A stretch of DNA of 64,000 bases from positions 620,001 to 684,000 of the forward strand of contig BSBN01001199.1 of the NCBI GenBank assembly GCA_027924645.1, in the 5' to 3' direction. The position numbers and the translations under genes are program-made. Under the pieces are notes generated by a model. It was given only the letters and a program-made list of their open reading frames with translations. It was not told where the DNA came from and ran no database searches. The first letter of the stretch is position 1. The number at the start of each line of letters is the position of its first letter. Positions 12,666 through 23,822 of this stretch are shown piece by piece. Origin of the DNA: Cunninghamia lanceolata (taxonomy: Eukaryota; Streptophyta; Pinopsida; Cupressales; Cupressaceae).

Positions 12666-13073
12666 TTGTTCACTGATTTAAAAGATGATATCAGTGTTGC
12701 TAAGTTGGAAGGATCTGTGGAAGAAAATACTCTGGAGGTAAGTCTTAATAATGAAGATACTTTTCATACCAAGAAAGAAAAAAACTATTGGGTTATTGAC
12801 AGTAGTTTCTCAAATCATATGACAGGTAATAAAAGCAAGTTTTTTAAATTTGAAAAATTTGATGGAGGACTAGTTATATTTGGTGATGATTGTACAACTG
12901 AGATATGTGGAAGAGGCTCAATCAGTCTTGATGAAAATCATAACACTGATGATGTTCTTTATGTTAAAGGTTTAAAGAAAAATCTCTTGAGTGTTGGATC
13001 ATTGTGCAGCAAAGGATACAATCTTATGTTTAGGGTGATGATTTTGAGATCAGAAAGGAGTTCAAAACTATGA
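12666..13073 (+). pseudogene. pol: Element B protease and pre-integrase region
   Basis: It reads WVIDSSFSNHMTGNKSKF, the copia protease region, with the active-site DSG changed to DSS. It continues through DVLYVKGLKKNLLSVG, the conserved segment before integrase. The frame slips near 13036 and the next part lies in the frame of 13070-13893. The changed active site and frameshift indicate loss of function. Confidence 0.8.
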
Positions 13074-13893
13074 CAGTTGTTGGAAAAAGGATAGATGAAA
13101 ATATTTATCATCTCAAAGAAGGTGATGGTTATTTTGTTATGACTCGAATCAATGAAATTTGGCTATGGCATAGAAGGATGTGTCACATTAATTTTGACAG
13201 TCTAGTGAAGATAAGCCCAGTTCAAGCTATGAGAGACCTACCAAAGATTATCAAACCTTCTAATGTTGTTTGCAAGGAATATCAAGTTGGAGATCAAGTG
13301 AGAAAAAGCTTCGAAGCCAAAGAACAATCTTCTACTGGATTGTTGGAATTGGTACATACAAATCTTTGTGGTCCTACTAGAGTAAAGAGTTTTCAAGGTG
13401 ATGGGTATTTCATGTTATTTATTTATGATTGCTCTAGAATGACTTGGGTCACCTTTCTTAAAGAAAAATCACAAGCTCTAGATAAGTTCAAGACAATTAA
13501 AGCTATGGTTGAGAATGAAATGGATATGAAAATCAAAGGTTTGAGGTTTGACAGAGGTGGAAAACTTACTTCTAATGAGTTTAACATGTTTTGTGACAAT
13601 CATGGGATAAAGAGGCATTTATCTTCCCCTAGGACTACTCAGCAGAATGAAATGGTTGAAAGGAAGAACATGACTATTAAAGAAGCTGCAAGGACAATGA
13701 TCAAAGATGCAAACCTAGAGGAAGCCTACTGGAGACAAGTAATTCACACTAATGTCTACATACAGAATAGAGTTCAAGTAAAAGCAAATGACTCAAAGAC
13801 TCCCTATGATCTGTGGTATGGAAGGATTCCTACAATTAAATATTTCAAAGTTTTTGGAAGCAAATGTTATATTAGAAGAGATGAAGAACTAGG
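13070..13893 (+). pseudogene. pol: Element B integrase, interrupted by gypsy G
   Basis: It holds the GAG-pre-integrase histidines (WLWHRRMCHINF), then the integrase core. The first catalytic Asp is Asn (HTNLCGP, codon 13361-13363), and the second zinc-binding Cys is Tyr (CKEYQVG). The second Asp region (RFDRGGK) and the Glu region (EMVERKN) are present. The frame breaks in RRDEELG, where G is inserted; the next codons (KFDARYDEG) are at 35830. Confidence 0.88.
13889..13893 (+). repeat. Target-site duplication of gypsy G, left copy
   Basis: CTAGG here and CTAGG at 35825-35829 exactly flank the TGTTG...CAACA ends of element G. Confidence 0.95.
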
Positions 13894-14401
13894 TGTTGTG
13901 TGGTTACAGAACACGCCCCATTTTGACTTGGCAAAATAGGGACCCAACTTCTTTTGGCTTGAGTTTTCAGCTTTCTGGTGGTTTGGTAAAAATCAGTCAT
14001 GTGCCTCATCATGTGAAGTCAGGATGAGGTAAGTTACCATTATGAGGTCAGTTTGTCAAAATTTGCATTTCATGTCTGTGACCTTATATTCTGAAAGAGC
14101 ATTAAAATTCATGCAGGTTTGCCTTTTACATCACGTTGATATTCATCAGGATGTGAGAGTTATGAACAGTCAAAGTCTTGGTCAAACCTGATATTTGCAA
14201 GGGGGGATCGTATTTTAAAACCTCAGTCATGTGTTGTCGAAGATCATCATCATATTTGAAACATCCCCTGATATATCCTGCAGCTCAAATATCTGGACGT
14301 CAACTTTAAGTAGTAGTAAGTCTTCCCGTCAAGCGGTCGTTTATATCGTGAGCATCATGTTTTCAAATCAACCCGATATTTGTTAATATCATCCTAACGC
14401 G

Positions 14402-14593
14402 AAATATCACCTTTAACAAACATCCTGATGACATCATCCGAATACGATAAACGAAGAAACAAACATCCTGATGACATCATCATCATATTTACATTTCGAT
14501 AGGATATTTTACAAACATGATCCTATTCGCCCAATATGACGATGACGTCATGAGACATTTCCGATACAAAGAACAAATATCATGATGACGTCA
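14402..14593 (+). promoter_or_regulatory. Cluster of TGACGTCA and related motifs in U3 of G
   Basis: The perfect palindrome TGACGTCA occurs at 14543-14550 and 14586-14593. The 18-mer CATCCTGATGACATCATC occurs twice, at 14421-14438 and 14464-14481, and its TGACATCA core is one base from the palindrome. TGACGTCA is the classical binding site of plant bZIP factors of the TGA/CREB type. The 3' LTR keeps one perfect site (29685-29692); the other is TGACATCA (29728-29735). Control of the LTR ORF or of an upstream start is possible but not shown. Confidence 0.55.
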
Positions 14594-15006
14594 TCCCGAT
14601 ATTCCGAAAGGAAGACAAATAATTTTGTCTTGCCATCATCATATTTTGAAACATTACCCGATAAACTGAAATATCCTCCTGATGTGCTAAAACGCAAACA
14701 AAGGGTGCTTTTGTCACCTGAATCTGGTCGCGATAGCAATTTCAATACTATGGAGGATGATATTGAAACTCAACCCGATATTTGTGAATATCATCCTGCC
14801 CTCATGATATCCCGTCATATGGATATCCCCCCACTCCCTTTGCTGCCATTGTCATTAATTGCGCGCAGACATGGTAGATGGTTCCCGCCGACCCCGGAAC
14901 CCAATAAAACAGCTGGCGAAATCCTGTGTTTTCACACGAATAATCAAAGAATATCATCTAACTTGTCAGAGTTGCCCTAAATTCACCCTAACTACGAAGT
15001 TAAAAG

Positions 15007-15368
15007 GTAATTCAACTGCCATTGTTACATTTACCTTGCGTTAAAATTATTTTACAGAGCCCCAGCTTCCGCATCTGCATAACGGCCATTGTTGCGCGAT
15101 TGGAGCTCATAAACTGAAGGAAGAAGGTGATTATCAGCTGAATCAAGAGCATCTTAGTAATATACTGGTATAAAGGAAAAGTCTGCATAACTAGGTAAGA
15201 GAATGAAACCCTCATCATGTTGTTCTTTTCTGATATGATGCTGTAGGTTCTGGTTATGTACCCATATGAGTAAGTAAGGTTAAAATTGACACAGTAGGCA
15301 TAGTGAAGATAATTACAATATGTATGCATGTGTATCCCTGTTGTGAAAAGAGATTGTGTTAATTGCAG
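15007..15368 (+). other. Candidate intron before the LTR ORF
   Basis: A donor-like AAAAG/GTAATT at 15007 and an acceptor-like TTAATTGCAG ending at 15368 bracket 362 bp; the ORF ATG follows seven bases after the acceptor. The acceptor is conserved in the 3' LTR (ending 30510). In the full-length RNA the 3' LTR acceptor could equally be joined to a donor in the 5' leader, giving a spliced messenger for the ORF. This is inference from motifs only. Confidence 0.3.
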
Positions 15369-15374
15369 GTACTC

Positions 15375-18300
15375 ATGGCTGAAAAAAGATTAACTAAGAG
15401 CCAGGAGGAATTCAGTCGACCTATGTTCTCTTCTCAGAGGGGGGTCAGGTTCAAATATGGGGCAATTATAGACACCCATCAGGGGAGTACAAATCTGGAA
15501 GCCTGGTCAGCCAAGCTGAATGATGGGCATGACAAGAGCCCCGTTTTGGATGTAGTTTTTGTATCAGGTATGTGGAACGCTACTGGTTTCCCATACTCTA
15601 TGGAGTCTCCGGAGCTCGTTATTGAGTGTGCCCGGAACTATAACCCTCAGACGAGGCAGGTGGTAAAGCATGGGAGAGTGTATGCAGACCTATCCATCAA
15701 GGGTCTCTCTCGGACATTTGGACTACCAATGGGTAGTAAGGTTAAGAGTGTAGACTTGAAGAAGTCTAAAAGAGAATATGAGGCCAACAAGAAATCGGCC
15801 AGAAAGAATATGTATGCTTGGCGGGCCGAGAACAGCACATACAATGCAGCGGCCAAGCTTCCAGTGCACCTGTTCAAGTTTGATTTTAGTGAAGAGTACC
15901 AATACATGATTGCCCTCCTGAACAGAGTGACTGGCCAACCTGATGCTGGTGAGTTCAGGGACTGGATGTACGGAATTATAATGATGTGTCTGTATTCAGA
16001 CATCAAGCCACTGTGGGGCCAAATCATAAGTGATGCTCTGCATGAGCAGTTGATGAACCTGGGAGGTTCAGAATGCACATTCTACATGACGTCTTACATT
16101 GTTTATTCTTGTGCCTATAGAGGCACTTTTGATGCCTTAGCTACAGATGGAAAACTGACAGGCACAAATGCTGCATATATCTGGGATCATCATCCCCAGT
16201 TGCAGAGAACCAATTATATCAAGGATTACAAACTGGTCAATGATGCATTCTCTATGCATCTGGTAAGGACCATGGAAGAAGATAGAACCAAAAGATTGAG
16301 CATGGAGGCTCAAGAGGTAGTGTACAGGCATGGGGCATGGTACATACAATTTGCCACCTTTTCCTATATCAAGGTTGAAGGTTTTGAAGGACATCCCCTG
16401 ATGCTGCCAAGATATCAGGCAGGGCTCCACCATAATACAGATGTATAAGGATGCCAAGAAGCTGCCACCCATTTTGTTCCTAGTCAGCATTGGCAACTAT
16501 ATGTGCCCTGACTCTGACAGTATAAAGAAGGTGATGGTCACTCTGAACAAGATGAATCTACAGCCTTTCCCAACAACAAGACCATATGATCCTTACGGCA
16601 GGATACACAAGATTCTAGGAAAGCCTATTCACCAGAGGCACCTAGAAGATTTTTGGGCTGACTGCAAAGATGAGGGAGAAGCCAGGAGAAGGAGGTATCA
16701 GAGGTTGACTCTAAACCAGATCAAAACATTTGACTACATCTCCCTCCCTCAACAGCTGAAGAATGATGATGGCAGGATAATAGTAGATGAATATGAACAG
16801 AAAAAGATTTACAATGACACCATCTCTGCACCTGACCTCACCATGCAAGAGGACGTGTCCTTAGACCCATTCCTTGCCAGAACCCTACACTTGACCCAAG
16901 CTTTGGTAGATGCACAGGTAGAGGCACTGAAAAAGAAAGGTGTTGCCATCACGGTGGACAACAAGAAGAAGGGGCAGGACATCCCTGCAGATGAATATGA
17001 CGACTTCCTACTTGAGAAGAGGAAGACTAAGGGAGAGAGAATCCCTCCACCACAACAGCCAAGCAAAAGAGCCCCAAGGGGCAAGAAGGTGGAAAAGGGA
17101 CCCAAAGGGGTCATAATTGAAAGGGCAGTATTCACAGCGGAGGAGACAGCCGGATCAAGATCAGAATCAGATTCTCCTCCAAAGCCCAAGAAAAGCAAGA
17201 CAGTAGAGGCTGGAATCACTGAGACCCAAGAAGTGGGTCAGTCCTCCAAACAACCAGAGAAAGATATCCTCATGGAGGAAGAACCTAAAGAAGAAGAAGC
17301 TCCACTAGTAATAAGAAGAAAGAGGAGAGCTCCACAGGTGTTGGTTCCCACCACACCTAAGAAACCAAGAACCTCCATGAGAGGTGAGATAAGTCAACCC
17401 CCTACACAATTACAAGGGGCAGGTAGCGAAGTGCAGAAGGAACTCCAGCATAATGTTCCACTTCCTACCATTGTCAAGTTCAAAGCTGAACTTGCTGAAG
17501 AACAACAAAAGGAAACCTCTCAGACACAAGCGGAAGGACATGTCTCACTGGAAGAGACAATCAACCTGTCTGATGATGAGGTTGTACAAGATGTGTCTGC
17601 ACAGAACATGGAAACACTGGCTACTGGTATCAGCATGACTCCTCACAAGCCTCCATCCGTTCAATCTGTGCTTGAGGAGATGAAACAAGTAGAAGAAGAG
17701 CCAGAAAAGAGCCCAGAGCAGGTAGCTCAGGACATAGGGCTAGAAGCACTAATCACTGAGGTGACAAGTCCTGTGGTGGTGGATTTGACAGAGAAACAGG
17801 ATGCAAGTTCTGAACAGCCAGTAGGATCACCTGATAAGGGCCACCCAACAGAGGAGATAGAGATGGCAGAATCCGAAGGCCATGCTCTTGAATCAGGCCA
17901 ACAAAGCACACAGGATACATCAGCAGGACCTGCTATAGTAGAGGTCCAAGAAGCAAAGGCTAATGAGAAGAAAGAAGCAATAGAGGATCCTGCTGCTAAG
18001 ACACAAGAGGTAGATAGTGCAGGCACAGAACAAATAGTAGCCGCAGAGCAGATGCCATCACCTTAGGCAGATCCTATGATATCCAAAGTGGTGGACATAC
18101 CACCAGAAATAGAGAAACAAAAGGAGGATGATCAACCTTTACAAGGGGAAGAATTGGGGACAGGAGAAGTAATGATGGAGAAAGATCATGGTCATCATGA
18201 TCTACATACAGATACACCGCAGGGTTCCCCACACCAAGAAGATGCTCCTCCAGAAAAGGAAATTCCTCAACAAGAGGAGGCACCACAGGATCAACAGCCA

Positions 18301-19672
18301 GGCGAGCATCAGGAGGAAGAAAAAGAAAAGTCACCATCTCCACAACACTTGTTGATAGAAACGGGAGATATGGGTGAACAGCATCATGATGCCGAAAAGC
18401 ATGATCAGGTACCTCCATGGTTAAAAAAGGAAATAAATGTTGAGGAGGATCTTGAAATTCAAGAATTCGATGTCTCCACCCTGTTCTCCGTGGATATCAT
18501 GAAGCCCAAGAGGAAGGCCAGGATGACATCGGCCATCAAAAGAGATCCGGCAACAGGGAGAAGAACTGCACAAATTGCTATACCTCTGGTGGAGAGAGAA
18601 AAAGGTAAAATCACTGTCGATGAATTTCAGATCAGTACAGTTGATTTGGGTTTTGCTAATGAGGACCAGGAAGGTTAGGAGGGAAAGGACATCATAGACT
18701 CTGTAATTCAGAAAGTGAAAAGAGAGAAGGATAAGAATAAGCAACATAAAGAGCACATTGCTCAGTTGCATGCTTATATTAAAGGCTTAACTAATCCTGA
18801 TGATACTACAAGTGAAGCTGCAGTCCCATTGACTACCATTTCTCAGGAAGAAGTAAATAAGTTGGACCTCATGAAACATGAGGTGTCCATAATAAGAAAA
18901 TGGATGTCATCCACATTGGATGATGCTGTTGAAATAATGAAAGCCTCTTTGAAGAGGTGGAGCATATTAAGTGACTCCAAGACCAAGGTGGATAAGTTGC
19001 AGATGCAGACCGGGAAGAGGTCTTATAAACTAGAAAAGGTCTTGAGTCTGTTGGGAGAAATAAAAGGAATAAACCCACAACTGCTTATCAGTAAGCAGAT
19101 ATTGAATAATAATACTGCACTATTGGTGGACATCTGGTACAAGGATGTACAGTTTGAATGTGGGGTCCTCAAGAGATGCAATAATAAGCTGAGGGAGATC
19201 AGCATGAAGTTGCGGGACTTAATGGGAGTTGGAGCAGAGATGCTAGAAACATTAGAAGGGAAAGTTGAAGGAAAGATAGAGAATCAGGGATGAAGACTCT
19301 GCCCTTAAAGCTCTACACAGCAACTTCCAAGTGGAAACAGATGGTCCACTCATCCAATTGACAGAAGAAATAATAAATAAAGTGATGAGGATCAAGGTCA
19401 AAATGGAGAGTTACAATGAGACACTGCAGGACAGAAAGAATAAGCTGGACAACAGCAGGGATAAGTATGAAGCACACAAGCACACCATTATCAAGGCAAA
19501 GACTCAAGATGGTGGAGGAATAGATCAAGTTGTGCAGTCATATGAGCAGATCCGCAGTAGTATGCAGCCCCATATGCAACATCATCATCAGGATAGCGAA
19601 GGTTCTAAAAGCGATGCACATGATGATGATCCGCATGAATTAGTTGAGGAGCATGATGGAGATACATCATAA
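15375..19672 (+). pseudogene. LTR-encoded long ORF of gypsy G, 5' LTR copy (broken)
   Basis: It starts at ATG 15375 (MAEKRLTKSQEEF) and ends at TAA 19670-19672. Breaks against the other LTR copy are a 32-bp deletion at 16413-16416, TAG at 18064 and 18676 where the other copy has CAG, and one extra G near 19289. Corrected length is 4,329 nt (1,442 codons plus stop). Residues 1 to about 500 look globular, with a segment LVIECARNYNPQ...VYADLSIKGLSRTFGLP that resembles plant-transposon accessory proteins; this is a weak likeness. Then follow a basic nuclear-signal-like stretch (RRKRRAP...PKKPR, 17311-17376), SUMO-interaction-like motifs TINLSDDE (17557-17580) and VVVDLTE (17773-17793), a Glu/Gln/Pro-rich middle, a helical C-terminal part and a His/Asp-rich tail. 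The function is unknown. Confidence 0.8.
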
Positions 19673-19685
19673 AGGGGGATATAAG
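19671..19685 (+). other. Polypurine-tract-like sequence inside the LTR
   Basis: AAAGGGGGATATAAG overlaps the TAA stop of the LTR ORF and is conserved at 34843-34857. It looks like a classical plant polypurine tract, yet it lies 5.8 kb inside the LTR. By contrast, the bases just before the mapped 3' LTR start (29010-29034) are not purine-rich. It may be the fossil of an earlier LTR boundary. Confidence 0.55.
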
Positions 19686-19702
19686 CATGAGTAATATAGA
19701 TT

Positions 19703-19718
19703 GTTGCCAGCTGGCAAC
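19703..19718 (+). promoter_or_regulatory. 16-bp perfect palindrome upstream of the LTR promoter
   Basis: GTTGCCAGCTGGCAAC lies about 105 bp upstream of the TATA box and is unchanged in the 3' LTR (34875-34890). A dimeric factor site is plausible; CAGCTG in the centre is an E-box-type core. Confidence 0.55.
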
Positions 19719-19822
19719 TTGTGCCTTTTTGTGAAAATTGACAAGTCAAGGAATGATAACCGTAGATCGGTATTGATAAATCCAGATCGTAGATCTTTTG
19801 TAACAGATTCCTCACCTTATTC

Positions 19823-19829
19823 TATAAAA
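19823..19829 (+). promoter_or_regulatory. TATA box of the G 5' LTR
   Basis: TATAAAA followed by GGTGG, conserved at 34995-35001. It lies about 830 bp before the LTR end. Genomic RNA would start near 19855, leaving R/U5 downstream and the whole LTR ORF upstream in U3. Confidence 0.7.
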
Positions 19830-20657
19830 GGTGGTGGAATGCCTCGTTGTAAATATTGGAAACTTAATTGAAATTTGACTGCTGAAGTATTCAAGGCTTA
19901 TTTCAGAGCTGCTGTATATGTACATGTCTTTTGCATACTTAATGAAAGAGAAGAGTATTCTGATTACAAATCATCGTAAATCTTGAGTAATCTGTGTTTG
20001 AATTCTGGATATATGCTTTGATTTGCTGCGTCCCTTGGAGTGCTCATCATGTTGCATGTATTGTTTTCATTCATTATCCTTTGAATTTTGCATCAACTGT
20101 ATCTAGCTGTGGAATGTCCTGGTGAACATATGGTTTGATTTCTTCTCCTAATGACAGTATCAAGCATGTATGTGGATCAAAAGCTAAAGGTTCAACTTAA
20201 TTAGAAGTATTTCTGTTAATTTCTTTCAATTTCAGAGCATTTCACTATCACAATTGCAAATAACTGATAATCTTAAACTAACTATACAAAATATGCAGAC
20301 ATCTCGTAGATAGTCACAAATATTTAGCATATTTGAACACTAAGCATGCACAATTGAAAATATCATGAAAAGATTGAAGCATCTTTACATCTTTTCATCA
20401 AATAGCTGCACAATTTGACTTCTCTATAAAGGATTTCTGTAGGAACGTAATGACGATGATTAATTGTCACGTAAGGCCCCAAAATGGAAATAACAACTCA
20501 CATTAACCACTGAGTAACGTCAGTTGATTAAGACCTAATCACCGGAGACTTGGGATCATGAATTCTCTGAATTCATCGTATCTTTCAAGATGAATAAAGG
20601 TTAATGTGTACTTTTATTCTATGTTTGATTGTGACTAACATCATGACCAACATAAAT

Positions 20658-20673
20658 TGGCACTAGAAGGAGG
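20658..20673 (+). promoter_or_regulatory. Primer binding site of gypsy G
   Basis: TTGGCACTAGAAGGAG begins five bases after the LTR end. Its TTGGCxCTAGAAGGAGGG form resembles non-Met primer sites of plant gypsy elements; I cannot name the tRNA with confidence. Elements A to E all use variants of TGGTATCAGAG instead. Confidence 0.6.
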
Positions 20674-21062
20674 GCATAAACTGGAACAGACACCATTGCT
20701 TCAGTCATTATTCATTTTATAAAGGCTCCTCATTCTTAACGCAACATAAATCACCTGAAGTCCAGAAAACCTCGCCCATCATCAGTATTTTCAAGTTTGA
20801 TGATGCACAGAATAAGGTAACCTCAGATCATCTGTGAATTTCAGTATATTACGTAAATATTTACTGTAGGAAGCTTGTATATGTTCATTCTATGTAAAGA
20901 TTTCTGGATCTCTCATAAATATTGCAAGCTTGACAGTAGATCATTGTGAATTCACTAATATTGGCCAAAGATACGTAAATTTGTTCAAGTTTTGAAGAAT
21001 TTAAGCCATATACACTTGAGATCTCGTGCTACGGGTCAGGATACCCCAATATCCTGTCATAT
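20674..21062 (+). other. Untranslated leader of gypsy G
   Basis: About 390 bp between the primer site and the first gag-like codons. It holds a donor-like AATAAG/GTAACC near 20817 and no open frame of note. A packaging signal would be expected here but none can be recognised. Confidence 0.5.
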
Positions 21063-22961
21063 TTGCAGCATCTTCGCAAATATTTCATAAATATCTCGTC
21101 TGATCTGCCATCTGACCGCAAATATCGCCTCATCCAGCAAAATTTAGCCAATATTTGCAAAGTTTCAGCCAATTTGCCTCCAAATCAAGAAATCCTGGCT
21201 CACAGGATAAATACCAGGTCTAGACCTAGTGAAATTTTTGAAGAATTGCCTGTTAGAGGTTTCAGACCTAGGACTGTAGACATTCATCATACTCCAGGGT
21301 CCAGTGCGTCAAAAGGCTCACCAGAACCTCCTCCTGTAACTCCTGTTGGTTTGCAAATACCTTCTGGGATATTCGCGACACCTCCTGTTCAACCCTAGGG
21401 TATACCTTTAGTTCAACCACAGCCAGCTGCACCACCAGCTCAACCTCCTTAGGTTGCAATGTCTTTCTTTGCAGCAGAGTCACCTTTGACCTTCACTGCA
21501 TATCATGAGTTACCAAAGAATCCAGACAAACTTTGCCCAAAATATCATCCTTATCAAGATGCTGATGATCATATCAGAACATTTAAAGAAGCTTGCTGCA
21601 GAGCCAGAATAGAGCATCAGGACGTGGTGTGCAGATTATTTCCTTTTTCCTTAGGGGAAGAGGCTTATAATTGGTTCATTAGTCTTGGCCAATCTTCTGT
21701 CAGTTCGTGGGCTGTCTTAGAGAAAGCTTTTCTTGACAGGTTCAAAGTCCCTATCGATCCATCTATGAATTACCATATGTTTGCTACAATCAAAAGATTT
21801 GAGAATGAGCCTATTGCTAATTTCAATGCTAGGTTCCAGAAAATGTTGTCCAAGCTAGTTGCCCCATATGTAGTAGCTGATGCTGCTGCTAGGAGTATTT
21901 ACTATTCAGCCTTGGATCCATTAACTTCCATGTTCATCAGGAGAACAAATCCTGAGATCACTACATTGACAGGAGCTTTTCAAGAAGCTATCAAAGTAAA
22001 TCAGCAATTGATACCTACTCCTACTCCAAATATAGTATTCCCTATCTTACCTGGCATGCAGTCACAATATCCTGCACAATATCCTGCACCATATCCTTCA
22101 CAGTATCCTGCACAATATCCTAATCGAGCAGTGATACCTCCAGCAGTCATGCCTGCACCTTTGCAAGTACCGCCACTGAGCATTATGCCTCCTCCTAATG
22201 GAAATGGCCAAGTACCACAATATCCTGCACATGCCCAGACACCTCAGGGTACTGATCTATCCAACAATACCCATGGATCTTCTTTTTTCAAGCCTCAGAT
22301 TGAAAATGTAGTGGCCAAAGCCCAAGAGGAAAAGGAGGAAATCAAAGAAATTTCTGCTCAACTCAGGAAACTCACCACAGAAGTAACACATTTGAGAAAT
22401 CAAGGTTTTTATTCCCAGTCAGGTCAGAATAGAAATTATTCCAATGACAGACCAAATTATCCTGACAGGGGATACAACAACAATAATTTCAACAACAATA
22501 ATGGTGGAAGTAACAACAATCCTCCTAGACAGCCTAGAGTATGGAACTCCAGGCCAAATAATGGCTCATTACCATCACCCCTAGACAATCAGCCTTCTGG
22601 TGAAGCCAAACAGACTACTAGAGTCAATCTTGCTGAGGCAGCCCTTACCAATTGGTGTAGGATCCACAATACCAATGCACATGTAGAATTAGATTGTCCA
22701 CAATTTAGGATTGCTGCCAGCATCTTTCAGACTGAAGTGTCTAACACTTCTAGAAATTCACCTCAGGCAGAAGGAAATGAGATAGTTCCTTGTGGATATG
22801 ACTCAGCTTTTGTGCTAGAAATGTACACTAATCAACCTCATCAGAGTTATGACCAAGCATGTGAGGAATCTACCGTAACCTTTGAAACAAACTATGTTTT
22901 TCCCTTTGAGGATGAAAATGAACCTGCAAGAGAACATGAGGAAGTACATGCATATCAGTAG
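21063..22961 (+). pseudogene. gag: Gypsy G gag
   Basis: The frame is gag-like from about 21063, but no ATG precedes 21459 in frame. Stops at 21397 and 21450 (TAG) precede the main 500-codon stretch that starts at ATG 21459. The retrotransposon gag domain lies at about residues 20-170 of that stretch (EEAYNWFISL, FLDRFKVP, FNARFQKML). A tandem QYPA repeat is encoded at 22063-22121, then an Asn-rich part, then the knuckle WCRIHNTNAHVELDC (22653-22697). The knuckle has the C-x2-H-x5-H-x4-C layout typical of Tat/Athila gags. TAG at 22959-22961 precedes the protease part in the same frame, so gag and pol were probably one polyprotein. Confidence 0.88.
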
Positions 22962-23822
22962 CAATATCCTGATAAGCACAATTATAACTTGAGAAGTAAT
23001 GCCAACAGACCTACTGGTCCGTTGACATCATCTTTACCTCCAAACAATTTCAACACACCTCCTGATCCTAAGGCTAGCAATAACCCTGGATTTCCCAAGG
23101 TGAATGCTCAATATTTGTCACCTCAAAACACAGGATCAAGGATCATAAATACACCTCATGAGTCCGACAAGTTAGTCAGCTATTTGGCTGATGAAATGAA
23201 GAAAATTAAAATCAGCTTGTCCCTATCTGAGTTACTGAAAACTCCTGCCATCAAAAAAGCATTCATGAAGTCACTAGATGATCCTGCTCCCAAAGAGGAT
23301 AGTCATCTTTCAAGTCAATCCAATGGCAAAGATCATGCTGCTAAGGATAATATTATCAAGCCTAAAGTGTCAGCTACAGTCCAAGCTGCTGAAACCTCCC
23401 ACATGACCTTGTATAGAGATAAAACTGAATCACCTCCGTTTCTCCTCACCATAAGAATGTTCAGCAAGAACTTGCACAACTGTTTGGTCGATTCAGGAGC
23501 CTCAACTAATGTAATGCCTCTGTCAATATGTAATGCTTTAGGACTGCATCCTGCTAAATCCTTAAAGAAGGTCACTCAACTGGACAAGATAGAAGTAAGT
23601 GTAGTAGGAGAACTAACTCACATCCACATGCAGCTAGCATCTGATCCTAGGATCTAGTATTACATTGACATTTAGGTAGTTGATATACCTGATACTTATG
23701 GGATGTTGCTTAGTCAAGACTGGTCCAAAATGCTTAATGGATATATGTGTACAGATTTCAGTCACGTGTGGTTACCGTGGAAGGGTATACCTAATTAGAT
23801 CAGGATTGATGCTGAACCTAGG
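22962..23822 (+). pseudogene. pol: Gypsy G protease region
   Basis: It continues the gag frame. An aspartic protease is shown by LVDSGASTNVMPLSICNALG with the catalytic DSG at 23490-23498, intact. Stops at 23655, 23676 and 23799 interrupt the C-terminal half (GMLLSQDWSKMLNGYMCTDFSHVWLP). The protease would cut the polyprotein into its mature parts. Length and motifs fit a normal gypsy protease. Confidence 0.85.

Larger units (their letters stand above)
13894..20652 (+). repeat. 5' LTR of gypsy G (6.76 kb)
   Basis: It starts TGTTGTGTGGTTAC and ends CATGACCAACA, directly before the primer binding site; TGTTG/CAACA are terminal inverted repeats. A TATA box at 19823 places U3 at about 13894-19850 and R/U5 in the last 0.8 kb. 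U3 holds a bZIP-type motif cluster (14420-14600), a possible intron, the long ORF (15375-19672), a polypurine-like tract and a palindrome. It differs from the 3' copy by scattered substitutions and a 32-bp deletion in the ORF. Typical plant LTRs are a few hundred to about 5,000 bp, so this is extreme. Confidence 0.93.

Noticed and set aside
14582..14980. 132-codon open frame in U3 of G (twin at 29724-30122)
   Set aside because: Open in both LTRs, but it runs through the repeated ATC/GAT motif cluster, has no known domain and may be a by-product of that composition. A 5' exon role cannot be excluded.
15647..16078. Long antisense open frame opposite the LTR ORF (and its twin at 30852-31220)
   Set aside because: It lies opposite a frame with clear coding character and is best explained as its shadow.
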